64,000 bases of DNA, taken from assembly GCF_036880965.1 (NCBI RefSeq), contig NZ_JBAJMV010000007.1:1-64000 (forward strand), given 5' to 3'. Positions 34,540 through 43,999 of this stretch are shown piece after piece. The DNA comes from JAUASW01 sp036880965 (GTDB taxonomy: Bacteria > Pseudomonadota > Gammaproteobacteria > Burkholderiales > Burkholderiaceae_C). The translations under genes and the position numbers were made by a program. The notes beneath the pieces are model-generated. The model had not been told where the DNA came from and did not search any database. It worked only from the letters and a program-made list of their open reading frames with translations. Within the stretch, counting starts at the first letter, position 1. Every line of letters starts with the position of its first letter.

Positions 34540-37500
34540 ACTGGACCGAGCTTTTCATCCGGCGGCCGGTGATGACCGTGCTGCTGAACGTGTCGGTGGT
34601 GATCGCCGGCCTGGCAGCCTGGAGCAAGATCCCGGTCGCTGCCCTGCCCAGCTACAACACGCCGGTCATCAATGTGCAGGCCAGCTTGCCCGGCGCCTCA
34701 CCCGAGACCATGGCTTCATCGGTCGCGCTGCCGCTGGAAAAGCAGTTCTCCACCATCGCCGGCCTGACGACGATCTCGTCCAGCTCCGGCCTCGGCGGCA
34801 CTTCGCTCACGCTGGAGTTCGACCCGTCACGAAACATCGACGCGGCCGCTGTGGACGTGCAGGCCGCGCTGTTCCGGTCCTTGCGCGCCCTGCCGGTCGA
34901 GATGACTTCGCCGCCCAGCTACCGCAAGGTCAATCCGGCCGATGCGCCGGTGCTGCTGGTGGCGCTGACCTCGCCCTCGATCAACATCACCGAGCTGAAT
35001 GATTTCGCCGAAAACCTGATCACGCCGGCACTCTCCACCATCGACGGTGTGGCCCAGGTCTCCATCTTTGGCCAGAAGCGCTACGCCGTTCGCATCAAGG
35101 TGCGCAACGACCTGCTGGCCCAGCGCAACATGACGCTGGAGGAGCTGCAGGCGGCGATCCGTACCGCCAATGCGAACACGCCGGTCGGCGTGCTGGACGG
35201 CAACCGCCAGACGCTGACCATCCAGGCCAACAAGCAGTTGAAGAACGCGCGCGAGTTCGGCGCGCTGGTGGTTGCCACGCGCAATGGCGCGCCGGTCTTC
35301 CTGCGCGACGTGGCCGATGTGCAGGACAGCTTCGAGACCACCAAGTCCTTCAGCAACTTCAATGGCGAGCGCTCCATCGTGCTGGCCGTGCAGCGCCAGC
35401 CGGATGCCAACACCGTCAAGGTCGTCGATGCGGTGAAGACCATGCTGCCGCGCTTCAAGGAGCAGCTGCCCGACTCGGTGCAGATGAACACCTTGAACGA
35501 CCGCTCGATCTCGGTGCGCGAATCGCTGCACGACGTGTATCTCACGCTGGCGCTGACCGTGGGCCTGGTGGTGATGGTGATCTTCATCTTCCTGCGCCGC
35601 GCGGCCGCGACTCTGATCCCTGCGCTCTCGCTACCGATCTCGCTGATCGGCGCCCTGACCTTGCTGTTCGCGCTGGGCTACAGCCTGGACAACATCTCGC
35701 TGCTGGGCATCACGCTGGCCGTGGGCCTGGTAGTGGACGACGCCATCGTGATGCTGGAAAACATCTACCGCCATATCGAAGATGGCGCCAAGCCCTTCGA
35801 GGCCGCGATCCGTGGTGCGCGCGAGATGACCTTCACCATCCTCTCGATCTCGATCTCGCTGGTGGCGGTGCTGATCCCGATCTTCTTCATGCCGGGCGTG
35901 ATCGGCCTGCTGTTCCACGAGTTCGCCGTGGTGGTGTCGCTGTCCATCCTCGTGTCGGCCATGGTCTCGCTCACGCTCGTGCCCATGCTTTGCAGCCGCT
36001 ACCTGAAGCCGCATCACGACACCGAGGAAGGCAGGCTCGGCCAGCTGTTCGAGCGCGGCTTCAAGGCCACGCAGGACGCCTATGCCAACTCGCTCGACTG
36101 GGCCCTGCGCCGGCGCGGCTGGATCTACGGCCTCGCCCTGGCCAGCTTCATCGCCACGATCTGGCTCTACATCGCCATTCCCAAGGGCTTCTTCCCTGAG
36201 GAAGACATCGGCCAGATCCAGGCCAGCACCGAAGCCAGCGAAGACACCTCCTTCAACACGATGACGGTGCTGCAGGAGCAGGCGGCGGCCATCGTCAAGA
36301 ACAACCCGGCGGTGCTGAGCGTCTCGGCTGCCGTGGGCGGCGGCCAGAACGCCACTGGCGCGACCAACACCGGCCGCATGTTCATCAACCTGAAGCCCCG
36401 CAAGGAGCGGCCGCCGATGGTGAAGGTGGTGGAGAGCCTGCGCAAGGACCTGCGTGCAGTGCCCGGCCTGCAGGTCTTCCTGCGCCCGGTGCAGAACCTG
36501 CAACTGGGCGGGCGCCAAAGCAAGAGCCGCTACCAGTTCACTCTGCAGTCGGTGGCGGCGGGCGAGCTGAGCACCTGGGCGCAGAAGCTGCAAGCAAAGC
36601 TGCGCGACGACAGCAAGATGTTCCGCGACGTCACCAGCGACTCGCAACTGCGCGGCCTGCAGGCCAACCTCGTCATCGACCGCGAGCGCGCCAACCTCTT
36701 GGGCGTGCAGATGCAGGACGTGCGCACCATGCTTTACGGCGCCTTCGGCGAGCGCCAGGTGTCCAGCATCTATGCCGAGAGCAACACCTACCAGGTGATC
36801 ATGGAGGCCGGCGACGCCGACCGCATGGGCGAAGACGCCTTCGACAAGATCCATCTGCGCAGCAAGAACGGCTCGCTGGTGCCGCTCACCGCCTTTGCCT
36901 CGGTGCAGCGCGGCCTGGGCCCGACGTCCGTCAACCACCAGGGGCAGCTGCAGGCCATCACGCTCTCCTTCAACCTGGCGCCCGGCGTGCCGCTGGGCGA
37001 AGCGACGAAGGCGATCTCCGCCTATACCAAGGAAATCGCGCTGCCCGCATCCATCATCACCAGCTACGGCGGTGATGCCGCGGTGTTCCAGGATTCGCAG
37101 TCCGGCCAGCTGCTGCTGATCGGCCTGGCGCTGGCGGTGATCTATGTGCTGCTGGGCGTGCTGTACGAGAGCTACATCCACCCGATCACCATCCTGGCCG
37201 GCCTGCCCTCGGCGGCCGTGGGCGCGCTGATCACCTTGCAGGTTTTCGGCATGGACCTGACCATCATCGCAACCATCGGCATCGTGATGCTGATCGGCAT
37301 CGTCAAGAAGAACGCGATCATGATGATCGACTTCGCGCTGGATGCGCAGCGCAACGGTGGCATGACGCCGCAAGCCGCGATCCGCGAGGCCTGCATCCTG
37401 CGCTTTCGCCCGATCATGATGACGACGCTGGCGGCCTTGATGGGCGCCCTGCCCATCGCCCTGGGCCTCGGCGCTGGCGCCGAGCTGCGCCAGCCGTTGG

Positions 37501-37676
37501 GCCTGGCGGTGGTGGGCGGCCTGATCCTGTCGCAGGCGGTGACGCTCTACATCACGCCGGTGATCTACCTGGCACTGGACCGCTGGAGCGGCCATGGGCC
37601 GGACACGCGCGAAGTGGCGCATGTGGTGATGACCAGCCACTCCGAGCCGCGACCGAGCTCAGTCCCTGCGGACTGA
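34536..37676 (+). CDS. RND multidrug efflux transporter, HAE1/MdtB-like
   Basis: This 1046-residue inner-membrane pump begins WTELFIRRPVMTVLLNVSVV and has the family layout of two sets of membrane spans, each with a large periplasmic loop. The proton-relay aspartates appear in GLVVDDAIVMLENIYRH near residue 405. VLLGVLYESYIHP and GIVKKNAIMMIDFAL mark the second half. It probably exports drugs or amphipathic compounds together with the adaptor upstream; no local regulator is seen. Confidence 0.94.
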   Translation: MNWTELFIRRPVMTVLLNVSVVIAGLAAWSKIPVAALPSYNTPVINVQASLPGASPETMASSVALPLEKQFSTIAGLTTISSSSGLGGTSLTLEFDPSRNIDAAAVDVQAALFRSLRALPVEMTSPPSYRKVNPADAPVLLVALTSPSINITELNDFAENLITPALSTIDGVAQVSIFGQKRYAVRIKVRNDLLAQRNMTLEELQAAIRTANANTPVGVLDGNRQTLTIQANKQLKNAREFGALVVATRNGAPVFLRDVADVQDSFETTKSFSNFNGERSIVLAVQRQPDANTVKVVDAVKTMLPRFKEQLPDSVQMNTLNDRSISVRESLHDVYLTLALTVGLVVMVIFIFLRRAAATLIPALSLPISLIGALTLLFALGYSLDNISLLGITLAVGLVVDDAIVMLENIYRHIEDGAKPFEAAIRGAREMTFTILSISISLVAVLIPIFFMPGVIGLLFHEFAVVVSLSILVSAMVSLTLVPMLCSRYLKPHHDTEEGRLGQLFERGFKATQDAYANSLDWALRRRGWIYGLALASFIATIWLYIAIPKGFFPEEDIGQIQASTEASEDTSFNTMTVLQEQAAAIVKNNPAVLSVSAAVGGGQNATGATNTGRMFINLKPRKERPPMVKVVESLRKDLRAVPGLQVFLRPVQNLQLGGRQSKSRYQFTLQSVAAGELSTWAQKLQAKLRDDSKMFRDVTSDSQLRGLQANLVIDRERANLLGVQMQDVRTMLYGAFGERQVSSIYAESNTYQVIMEAGDADRMGEDAFDKIHLRSKNGSLVPLTAFASVQRGLGPTSVNHQGQLQAITLSFNLAPGVPLGEATKAISAYTKEIALPASIITSYGGDAAVFQDSQSGQLLLIGLALAVIYVLLGVLYESYIHPITILAGLPSAAVGALITLQVFGMDLTIIATIGIVMLIGIVKKNAIMMIDFALDAQRNGGMTPQAAIREACILRFRPIMMTTLAALMGALPIALGLGAGAELRQPLGLAVVGGLILSQAVTLYITPVIYLALDRWSGHGPDTREVAHVVMTSHSEPRPSSVPAD

Positions 37677-37753
37677 GCGACGCGTGCCGAGGGCCGGCCC
37701 ATGTCCCGCATGTGCCGGCGGCAGCAGACTAGGGATCCAGCGGGAAACAACCC

Positions 37754-37800
37754 ATGCGGGCCGGGCCGCCACTTCGTTACAGTGGCGGCCCGGCCCGCAT
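37754..37800. repeat. Perfect 20-bp inverted repeat with 7-base loop
   Basis: ATGCGGGCCGGGCCGCCACT (37754-37773) is followed after TCGTTAC by its exact reverse complement (37781-37800). It lies between the RND pump and the permease, 28 bases before the permease ATG. No T-run follows, so it is not a standard terminator; it may be a Rho-aided stop, a repeat element or an RNA-processing hairpin. Confidence 0.85.
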
Positions 37801-37828
37801 TGGGCGAAAGACAAGCAGAAGGCCCTCG

Positions 37829-39301
37829 ATGGACGCCATTCCCCACCAAGATCTGAAGCGCGGCATCGGCGCGCGGCAGCTGAGCATGATTGCCATCGGC
37901 GGCGCCATCGGCACCGGGCTGTTCCTGGCCAGCGGCGGCGCCATCGCCAATGCCGGCCCCGGCGGCGCGATGCTGGCCTACGCCATCATGGGCATGGCCG
38001 TGTTCTGCATGATGCAGTCGCTGGGTGAGATGGCCACGCAACTGCCGATCGCCGGCTCCTTCGAAGCCTATGCCGAGCGCTTCGTCGACCCGTCGCTCGG
38101 CTTTGCCTTCGGATGGAACTACTGGTTCAGCTGGTCGATCACGCTGGCGGCCGAGTTCGTGGCCGGCGCGCTGATCGTCAAGTTCTGGTTCCCCGACAGC
38201 AACCCGACCTACTGGGCCATGGGCTTCTTCGTGCTGCTGATGGGGCTGAACCTGCTGTCGGTGAAGGCCTATGCCGAGGCCGAATACTGGTTCGCCAGCA
38301 TCAAGGTGACGACGGTCATCATCTTCCTGTTCGTCGGCGCGCTGATGGTGTTCGGCATGCTGGGCGAGGGCAAGGCGGTGGGCTTCCACAACTGGGGCAT
38401 CTCGGACGCGGCCAGCGGCAAGAGTGCGCCCTTCGTGGGTGGCCTGGCGGCCATCCTGGGCGTGTTCCTGGTGGCGGGCTTCTCCTTCCAGGGCACGGAA
38501 GGCGTGGGCCTGGCCGCGGCCGAAACCGAGGACCCGAGCAAGAACGTGCCCAAGGCCATCCACTCGGTGTTCTGGCGCATCCTGCTTTTCTATATCGGCG
38601 CCATCCTGATCATCGGCCTCTTGATCCCGTTCAACGACCCCAACCTGCTGCGCAACGACGAAGGCAGCGTGGCCTATTCGCCCTTCACCATCGTCTTCTC
38701 GCACATCCCGAAGGTCGGCTACTACGCGGCCAACCTGATGAATTTCGTGATCCTGTCGGCCGTGCTGTCGGCGGGCAATTCCTCGCTCTACGTGTCTTCG
38801 CGCATGCTGTACGCGATGGCCCACAGCCGCAAGGCGCCGCGCATCTTCGGCAAGGTCAATACGCGCGGCGTGCCGGTTGCCGCCGTCTGGGCCACCGGCC
38901 TCGTGGGCGCGCTGGCCTTCCTGGCCAGCGAGATCGGTGCCACCAAGATCTACCAGTTGCTCTACAACGCCTCGGGCCTGACGGGCTTCATGATCTGGCT
39001 GGGCATCGCCATCTGCCACCTGCGCTTCCGCAAGGCCTGGGTGGCGCAGGGCCGCCCCTTGAGCGAGCTGAAGTTCAAGGCGATGTTCTACCCCTGGGGC
39101 CCCTGGGCGGCGCTGGTGCTGTTCCTGATCGTGCTGTTCGGCGCCAATGCCTGGGTGTTCCAGGCCGAGCAGTTCAGCTGGTTCGATTTCATCAGCAACT
39201 ACATGCTGATCCCGATCTTCGTGCTGCTGTACCTTGGGCACAAACTGATCAACAAGACCCGGGTCGTGCCGCTGAAGGACTGCAACTTCAAGATGGACTG
39301 A
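37829..39301 (+). CDS. APC-family amino-acid permease (LysP/GabP-like)
   Basis: This 490-residue transporter has about twelve membrane spans. The first contains MIAIGGAIGTGLFLASGGAI, the substrate-site signature of the amino-acid permease family, and span 6 contains FSFQGTEGVGLAAAETEDPSKNVPKAI as GTEGVGLAAAE plus DPSKNVPKAI. Members move lysine, aromatic amino acids or GABA; the substrate cannot be fixed here. ATG 37829 has AGAAGG at the right distance. A strong hairpin precedes it and a terminator follows. Confidence 0.92.
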   Translation: MDAIPHQDLKRGIGARQLSMIAIGGAIGTGLFLASGGAIANAGPGGAMLAYAIMGMAVFCMMQSLGEMATQLPIAGSFEAYAERFVDPSLGFAFGWNYWFSWSITLAAEFVAGALIVKFWFPDSNPTYWAMGFFVLLMGLNLLSVKAYAEAEYWFASIKVTTVIIFLFVGALMVFGMLGEGKAVGFHNWGISDAASGKSAPFVGGLAAILGVFLVAGFSFQGTEGVGLAAAETEDPSKNVPKAIHSVFWRILLFYIGAILIIGLLIPFNDPNLLRNDEGSVAYSPFTIVFSHIPKVGYYAANLMNFVILSAVLSAGNSSLYVSSRMLYAMAHSRKAPRIFGKVNTRGVPVAAVWATGLVGALAFLASEIGATKIYQLLYNASGLTGFMIWLGIAICHLRFRKAWVAQGRPLSELKFKAMFYPWGPWAALVLFLIVLFGANAWVFQAEQFSWFDFISNYMLIPIFVLLYLGHKLINKTRVVPLKDCNFKMD

Positions 39302-39314
39302 TCGGTCCGACCAT

Positions 39315-39345
39315 GAAAGAGGGGCGCCGCGGCGCCCCTCTTTTC
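39315..39345. terminator. Bidirectional terminator between the permease and rpe
   Basis: AAAGAGGGGCGCC (39316-39328) pairs with GGCGCCCCTCTTT (39331-39343) and a T-run follows, with an A-run on the other side. It lies between convergent genes and should stop both. Confidence 0.9.
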
Positions 39346-39369
39346 ATTGGCTCTTCGCCGCAGCCGCCA

Positions 39370-40047
39370 TCAGCGCGCCAGTTCGGCCCGCATCTGGTCG
39401 ATCACGGCCTTGTAGTCGCCCTTGCCGAAGATGGCCGAGCCAGCCACGAAGGTGTCGGCGCCGGCGTCGGCGATTCTCCGGATGTTGTCGACCTTGACGC
39501 CACCGTCGATCTCGAGGCGGATGTCGCGGCCGCTCTTGTCGATGATCTTGCGGGCCGCTTCCAGCTTCTTCAGTGCGGACGGGATGAAGCTCTGGCCGCC
39601 GAAGCCGGGGTTGACGCTCATGATCAGCACCAGGTCGACCTTGTCGATCACCCACTCAAGCACATCCAGCGGCGTGCCCGGGTTGAACACCAGGCCTGCC
39701 TGCTTGCCCTCGGCCTTGATCAGCTGCAGCGTGCGGTCCACATGGGCGCTGGCCTCAGGGTGGAAGCTCACCAGGTCGGCGCCGGCCTTGCAGAAGGCCT
39801 GTGCCAGGCTGTCCACCGGCTGCACCATCAGGTGCACGTCGATGGGCGCGGGCGTGCCGTCGGGCTTGACCGAGTGCTTGCGCAAAGCCTCGCAAATCAT
39901 CGGCCCGAAGGTCAGGTTGGGCACGTAATGGTTGTCCATCACGTCGAAGTGAATCCAGTCGGCGCCGGCCGCCAGCACGTTGCGGACCTCCTCGCCCAGG
40001 CGGGCGAAGTCGGCGGAGAGGATGCTGGGGGCGATGCGGTGGCTCAT
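39370..40047 (-). CDS. rpe: Ribulose-phosphate 3-epimerase
   Basis: This 225-residue TIM-barrel enzyme interconverts ribulose and xylulose 5-phosphate. It shows IAPSILSADFARLGEEV, IHFDVMDNHYVPN (metal His and Asp), VHLMV, MSVNPGFGGQSFIPS and EIDGGVKVDN. In related genomes rpe lies next to gph and trpE; here it is separated from them by about 20 kb. Confidence 0.98.
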   Translation of the reverse strand: MSHRIAPSILSADFARLGEEVRNVLAAGADWIHFDVMDNHYVPNLTFGPMICEALRKHSVKPDGTPAPIDVHLMVQPVDSLAQAFCKAGADLVSFHPEASAHVDRTLQLIKAEGKQAGLVFNPGTPLDVLEWVIDKVDLVLIMSVNPGFGGQSFIPSALKKLEAARKIIDKSGRDIRLEIDGGVKVDNIRRIADAGADTFVAGSAIFGKGDYKAVIDQMRAELAR

Positions 40048-40079
40048 GGCTGCTTCAAAGGGGAAGTGAGCCCGCGATT

Positions 40080-40697
40080 TTAGGGGCGCTTGAATTTGCG
40101 CAAAGCCGCGTCGACCTTGGCGCGGGCATGGCAGCCCTCGGCGTGGTCGTTGACCATGCCCATCGACTGCATGAAGGCATGCATGGTCGTCGGCCCGACG
40201 AACTTCCAGCCGCGTTTCTTCAGGTCCTTGGACAAGGCCTTGGACGCGGCCGTCTCGGTCTGGCCCAGCACATCGGGCGTGGCCGCCGGCTCGAAGCGCC
40301 AGAGGTAGCGCGCCAATGAGCCCTCCTCCTCGATCAACTCCAAGGCCCGCTGCGCGTTGTTGATCGCCGCCTCGATCTTGCCGCGGTGGCGCACGATGCC
40401 GGCGTCCTGCAGGAGCCGCTCCACGTCTGCCGCGGTGAAGCGCGCCACCTTCTTGAAATCAAAACCGGCGAAAGCCTGGCGGAAGGCCACGCGCTTGGCC
40501 AGGATGGTGCGCCACGAGAGGCCCGACTGGAAGCCTTCCAGGCACAGCTTCTCGAAGAGGCGCTTGTCCTCGTCGACCGGGAATCCCCATTCCTGGTCGT
40601 GATAGTCGACATAGGGCGGCCAGTCGGCGCCGGCAGCGCACCAGCGGCAGCGCGGCGGGCCGCCGGCGGCGAGGTAGAGATTGGTTTGGTCGTTCAT
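40080..40697 (-). CDS. tag: DNA-3-methyladenine glycosylase I
   Basis: This 205-residue base-excision repair enzyme removes 3-methyladenine. RCRWCAAG near the N-terminus and the C-terminal HAEGCHA supply the structural zinc ligands, and YHDQEWGFPVDEDKRLFEKL with the catalytic Glu region (EGFQSGLSWRTIL) matches the Tag family. Its ATG overlaps the upstream gene's stop (ATGA). Confidence 0.97.
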   Translation of the reverse strand: MNDQTNLYLAAGGPPRCRWCAAGADWPPYVDYHDQEWGFPVDEDKRLFEKLCLEGFQSGLSWRTILAKRVAFRQAFAGFDFKKVARFTAADVERLLQDAGIVRHRGKIEAAINNAQRALELIEEEGSLARYLWRFEPAATPDVLGQTETAASKALSKDLKKRGWKFVGPTTMHAFMQSMGMVNDHAEGCHARAKVDAALRKFKRP

Positions 40698-41470
40698 CGG
40701 TATTTGTCGCTGATGGCCTTGAGTTGCCCTTCGCGCTCGAGCTTCTGCAGTGCGCGCAGCAGAAGCCGCTCGACTGCGGCAGGCACCTTGCGCCCGACGG
40801 CCAGGAACTGTAGATCGGTCTGGAACACGGTCGCTGCGATGCGCAGCTTCTCACCCGAACGGAACTCGCGCAGATGGCGTTGCAGGTTGAGGTCCTGGCC
40901 GTAGACATGATCGGTGCGGCCCATGGCCAGCATCTGCAAGGCCTCGAAGTCGGAGGCGACTTCGGTCACCGCCACACCGGCCTCGCGCAGCGTGGCGGCC
41001 AGCACGGTGCCGCGGGTCACGACAACAGGCTTGTCCCGGCTGGCCGCCACCAGCTCGGCCAGGTCCCGGGGCTCGTCGCCGCCGTCCTGCCGCATGGCCA
41101 CCATGTGCTGGATCCGGTACAGCGGCACGGGCAGGTAGCGCCACTGCTTTTCACGCTCAGCCGAACGGAGCAGGCAGAAGAACACATCGATCTCGCCCTG
41201 GGCGAGCATGATCTCGACCCGGCGCAGCGGCGCCTGCTGGTCCAGGCCGCTGAAGCGCAAGCCGGGCTCGGCCTGCTCCACCGCGCGCAGCATCTCCATG
41301 CAGATGCCCGGCCGGTTGGCATCGCCCGGCGCGTACTTGGCCCTCGAATTGCTCTGTTGAACCGTGCGCAAGGTCGTGCCCTGCGCCGGCAAGGAACCCA
41401 GCAACGGGCCCAGCAAGGCGAGAGCGAAAAGCGCGAAGGCGATGGAGCGGTAGGACACGACCACCAGCAT
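40694..41470 (-). CDS. Periplasmic solute-binding-like protein (SBP_bac_3 type)
   Basis: This protein of about 258 residues has a signal peptide (SYRSIAFALFALALLGPLLG) and a family-3 solute-binding fold: PGICMEMLRAVEQAEPGLRF, GEIDVFFCLLRSAERE, PVVVTRGTVLAATLREAG and VYGQDLNLQRHL. No ABC permease is adjacent, so it may be an orphan sensor or binding protein. Start is uncertain: ATG 41470 places the signal peptide at the N-terminus; ATG 41509 or GTG 41533 would run into apaG. It is coupled to tag. Confidence 0.75.
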   Translation of the reverse strand: MLVVVSYRSIAFALFALALLGPLLGSLPAQGTTLRTVQQSNSRAKYAPGDANRPGICMEMLRAVEQAEPGLRFSGLDQQAPLRRVEIMLAQGEIDVFFCLLRSAEREKQWRYLPVPLYRIQHMVAMRQDGGDEPRDLAELVAASRDKPVVVTRGTVLAATLREAGVAVTEVASDFEALQMLAMGRTDHVYGQDLNLQRHLREFRSGEKLRIAATVFQTDLQFLAVGRKVPAAVERLLLRALQKLEREGQLKAISDKYR

Positions 41471-41507
41471 AACGGGCCAGCCATGTCCTCGCCCTAGAAT
41501 GGGGCGC

Positions 41508-41882
41508 ATGTCCTCCCCCCACTTCAAGTGCACGGTGCAGGTGCAGCCCCTGGCCGAGCAGACCGATGTCGAGCAAGGCCGCTGGGCCTACACCTATACG
41601 ATCACGATTGCCAACGACGGCGACATCGCCGCACAGCTGGTGGCGCGTGAGTGGGAAATCATCGACAGCGAAGGCCGGCGCCAGCAGGTGCGCGGCCTGG
41701 CCGTCGTCGGCCATCAGCCCTTTCTGCAGCCGGGTGAGCAGTTCCAGTACAGCAGCTGGGCACATATCGCCACGCCTCACGGCAGCATGAAGGGCCGCTA
41801 CCTCGGCGTGACCGAGAGCGCAGACGTGTTCTGGTCCGAGGTGCCCGAGTTCCTGCTGGCCGACAGCGCCAGCCTGCATTGA
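41508..41882 (+). CDS. apaG: ApaG protein
   Basis: This 124-residue protein has the ApaG fibronectin-like beta fold: YTYTITIANDGDIAAQLVAR, REWEIIDSEGR, VRGLAVVGHQPFLQPGEQF and SSWAHIATPHGSMKGRY. Its function is not settled; it has been linked to magnesium/cobalt resistance and Ap4A. ATG 41508 gives the usual length; ATG 41499 is also in frame. It is followed after eight bases by the Gcr-like gene. Confidence 0.95.
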   Translation: MSSPHFKCTVQVQPLAEQTDVEQGRWAYTYTITIANDGDIAAQLVAREWEIIDSEGRRQQVRGLAVVGHQPFLQPGEQFQYSSWAHIATPHGSMKGRYLGVTESADVFWSEVPEFLLADSASLH

Positions 41883-41890
41883 CGGCCTAG

Positions 41891-43882
41891 ATGGCAAGCC
41901 AAGGCGCCTGGGACCTCACCGCCCTGCTCAATGCGGCCGACCCGTCGGCCGCGCTGCCGCTGCGCAATCTGTGGCTGGCCCGGCTGCTGGAATGGCTGCG
42001 CCATGCGCCGCTTGAAAAGTCCGAGCCGCTCGAGCGCGGCGCGCGCCCGCTGCCGCTGTCGCGGCTGATCCACCTGCTCAATGTGCTGGAGCGCCACCCG
42101 GACCATGCCGCCAACGTGACTGGCGTGCTGGCCGGGGCCTGGCGCGACCTGGATGCCGTCGGCCTGTTTGCCGACGTGGGCTTTGCCTCGCGCATGGCGA
42201 TGTGGAGCGAGGTGGGCCACCGCCTGCGCCTGCGCCTGCTGCCCGGCACCGTGGAAACCAAGGACCTCGGCGAACTCTTCGGGCTCCTGTTCCCGGATGC
42301 CGAGGACGAGGCCTGGCTGCGGGCGATGGACGACAAGCTGCTGCAGCGCCTGTCAGCGCTGTTCGTAGGCGCACTGCCCGATGTGGACTGGCGTGCCGCC
42401 CTGGTGGACGCCCTGACGATGCTGGTCAGCGCCATTCGTGCCGCCGGCTTCTCAGGCCCCTTGCGCCAGCGCATGGGCCCCGAGCTGCTGGCCAACAACC
42501 CCTTCGGCCAGCTGTCGCGTGCGGCCGAAGACCTGATCGACACGCTGAAGCGTGGCGACGCCGCCGAGCTGCGCCGCGCGCTGCAATACCTGCGCGCCCT
42601 GCTCGATGCCTGCCACGCCGCTGCGGCCTCGGTGCCCGAGCATCTGGAGGCCTGGGGCGTGTCGGTGGACATCATGTTCGAGGTCGAGCAATTGCTGGAG
42701 CGCGCGGCACGTGCCGAAGCGCTGCTCGATGTATTGGTGGCCGAGCAGCCGGCACGCGAGCTCTTGCAGCTGCTGGCCGGGCTGGTGCGCGTGGTGCATG
42801 AGCGGCGCAGCCTGCGCACGCTGTTCGCGCGCCACTACGCGCTGCTGGCCCGCAAGGTGGCCGAACGCAGTGCCCAGACCGGCGAGCACTACATCACCCG
42901 CAATGCCGCCGACTACCGGGACATGCTCTGGCGAGCAGCCGGCGGCGGCGCCATGATCGGCGGCACGACGCTGATCAAGTTCGCCCTGGCGGCGATGACG
43001 TTCTCGGCCTTCTGGGCCGGCTTCGCGGCGGGCGTCAATTACTCGCTGTGCTTCGTCCTGATCCATCTCCTGCACTGGACGGTGGCCACCAAGCAGCCGG
43101 CGATGACCGCGCCGGCCATGGCCCACAAGCTGCGCGACATCACCTCCGAAGAAGGATTGGAGGGCTTTGTCGACGAGGTCGCGAATCTGCTGCGCTCGCA
43201 GTTCGCCGGAATTGTCGGCAACCTGATTGCGGTGATACCGGTGGTGCTGGGCGTGCAATTGCTGGCCTGGCTGGCCTTCGGCGGACCGGCCGTCGGGCCC
43301 AAGGAGGCCGACTATGTGCTGCATTCGCTCAACTTGCTGGGTCCGTCGGTCTTCTTCGCCGCCTTCACCGGCGTGCTGCTCTTCCTCTCCAGCCTGATCG
43401 CCGGCTGGGTCGAGAACTGGTTTGTGTTCTACCGCCTGGACAGCGCAATTGCCTGGAACCCGCGCCTGATAGCGCGCCTGGGTGCAGCGCGGGCGCAGCG
43501 CTGGTCAAGCTGGTGGCGGGCCAATATCTCGGGCCTGGCGGCCAACACCTCGCTGGGCCTGATGCTGGGCCTGGTGCCGGTGGTCCTGGCCTTTTTCGGG
43601 CTGCCCATCGAGGTCCGGCACGTGACGCTCTCGACCGGCCAATTGGCGGCTGCCGTGGGTGCCTTGGGCGTGGAGATCTTCAAGCAGCCAGCGTTCTGGT
43701 GGTGCGTGCCGACGATCGTCTTGATCGGCATCCTGAACCTCGGCGTCAGCTTTGCGCTGGCATTCCTCGTGGCGCTGCGGGCCCGTGGCATTCAGGTGGC
43801 AGACCGTGCCCGGCTTCGCTCGGCCATATGGCGGCGCCTGCGCAGCCAGCCGCGCAGCTTTGTACTGCCGCCCAAGGAATGA
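41891..43882 (+). CDS. 'Site-specific recombinase Gcr' family membrane protein
   Basis: This 663-residue protein belongs to the family annotated as site-specific recombinase Gcr (SpecificRecomb, COG4389). The N-terminal half is soluble and helix-rich; the C-terminal half has several hydrophobic segments (IGGTTLIKFALAAMTFSAFW, IVGNLIAVIPVVLGVQLLAW, VFFAAFTGVLLFLSSLIAGW, LGLMLGLVPVVLAFFG). I see no tyrosine- or serine-recombinase catalytic set, so an envelope function is more likely than recombination. It follows apaG and precedes the mltA pair, a conserved Burkholderiales neighbourhood. Confidence 0.85.
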   Translation: MASQGAWDLTALLNAADPSAALPLRNLWLARLLEWLRHAPLEKSEPLERGARPLPLSRLIHLLNVLERHPDHAANVTGVLAGAWRDLDAVGLFADVGFASRMAMWSEVGHRLRLRLLPGTVETKDLGELFGLLFPDAEDEAWLRAMDDKLLQRLSALFVGALPDVDWRAALVDALTMLVSAIRAAGFSGPLRQRMGPELLANNPFGQLSRAAEDLIDTLKRGDAAELRRALQYLRALLDACHAAAASVPEHLEAWGVSVDIMFEVEQLLERAARAEALLDVLVAEQPARELLQLLAGLVRVVHERRSLRTLFARHYALLARKVAERSAQTGEHYITRNAADYRDMLWRAAGGGAMIGGTTLIKFALAAMTFSAFWAGFAAGVNYSLCFVLIHLLHWTVATKQPAMTAPAMAHKLRDITSEEGLEGFVDEVANLLRSQFAGIVGNLIAVIPVVLGVQLLAWLAFGGPAVGPKEADYVLHSLNLLGPSVFFAAFTGVLLFLSSLIAGWVENWFVFYRLDSAIAWNPRLIARLGAARAQRWSSWWRANISGLAANTSLGLMLGLVPVVLAFFGLPIEVRHVTLSTGQLAAAVGALGVEIFKQPAFWWCVPTIVLIGILNLGVSFALAFLVALRARGIQVADRARLRSAIWRRLRSQPRSFVLPPKE

Positions 43883-43888
43883 CGATGC

Positions 43889-43999
43889 TTATTCGTCGTC
43901 CGGCCGCTCGCCGCCCTTGCGGCCCGAGAACATGGTCCACCAGACGATGAACACCAGGACGAGCAGCGCGCACAGCGCTTCCAGCAAGATCAGACCCAT
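43889..43999 (-). CDS. Small membrane protein (36 residues)
   Basis: This 36-residue frame starts MGLILLEALCALLVLVFIVW and ends in a charged tail (GRKGGERPDDE). It is one membrane span with a basic, then acidic, cytoplasmic end. I recall similar small proteins beside mltA in Burkholderiales, which supports it being real. Its ATG shares the bases CATG with the mltA ATG on the other strand. No function is known. Confidence 0.6.
   Translation of the reverse strand: MGLILLEALCALLVLVFIVWWTMFSGRKGGERPDDE

Noticed and set aside
35631..39241. Two long minus-strand frames opposite the RND pump and permease
   Set aside because: Rich in His, Gln, Arg, Ala and Gly without domains; both cover genuine plus-strand membrane proteins.
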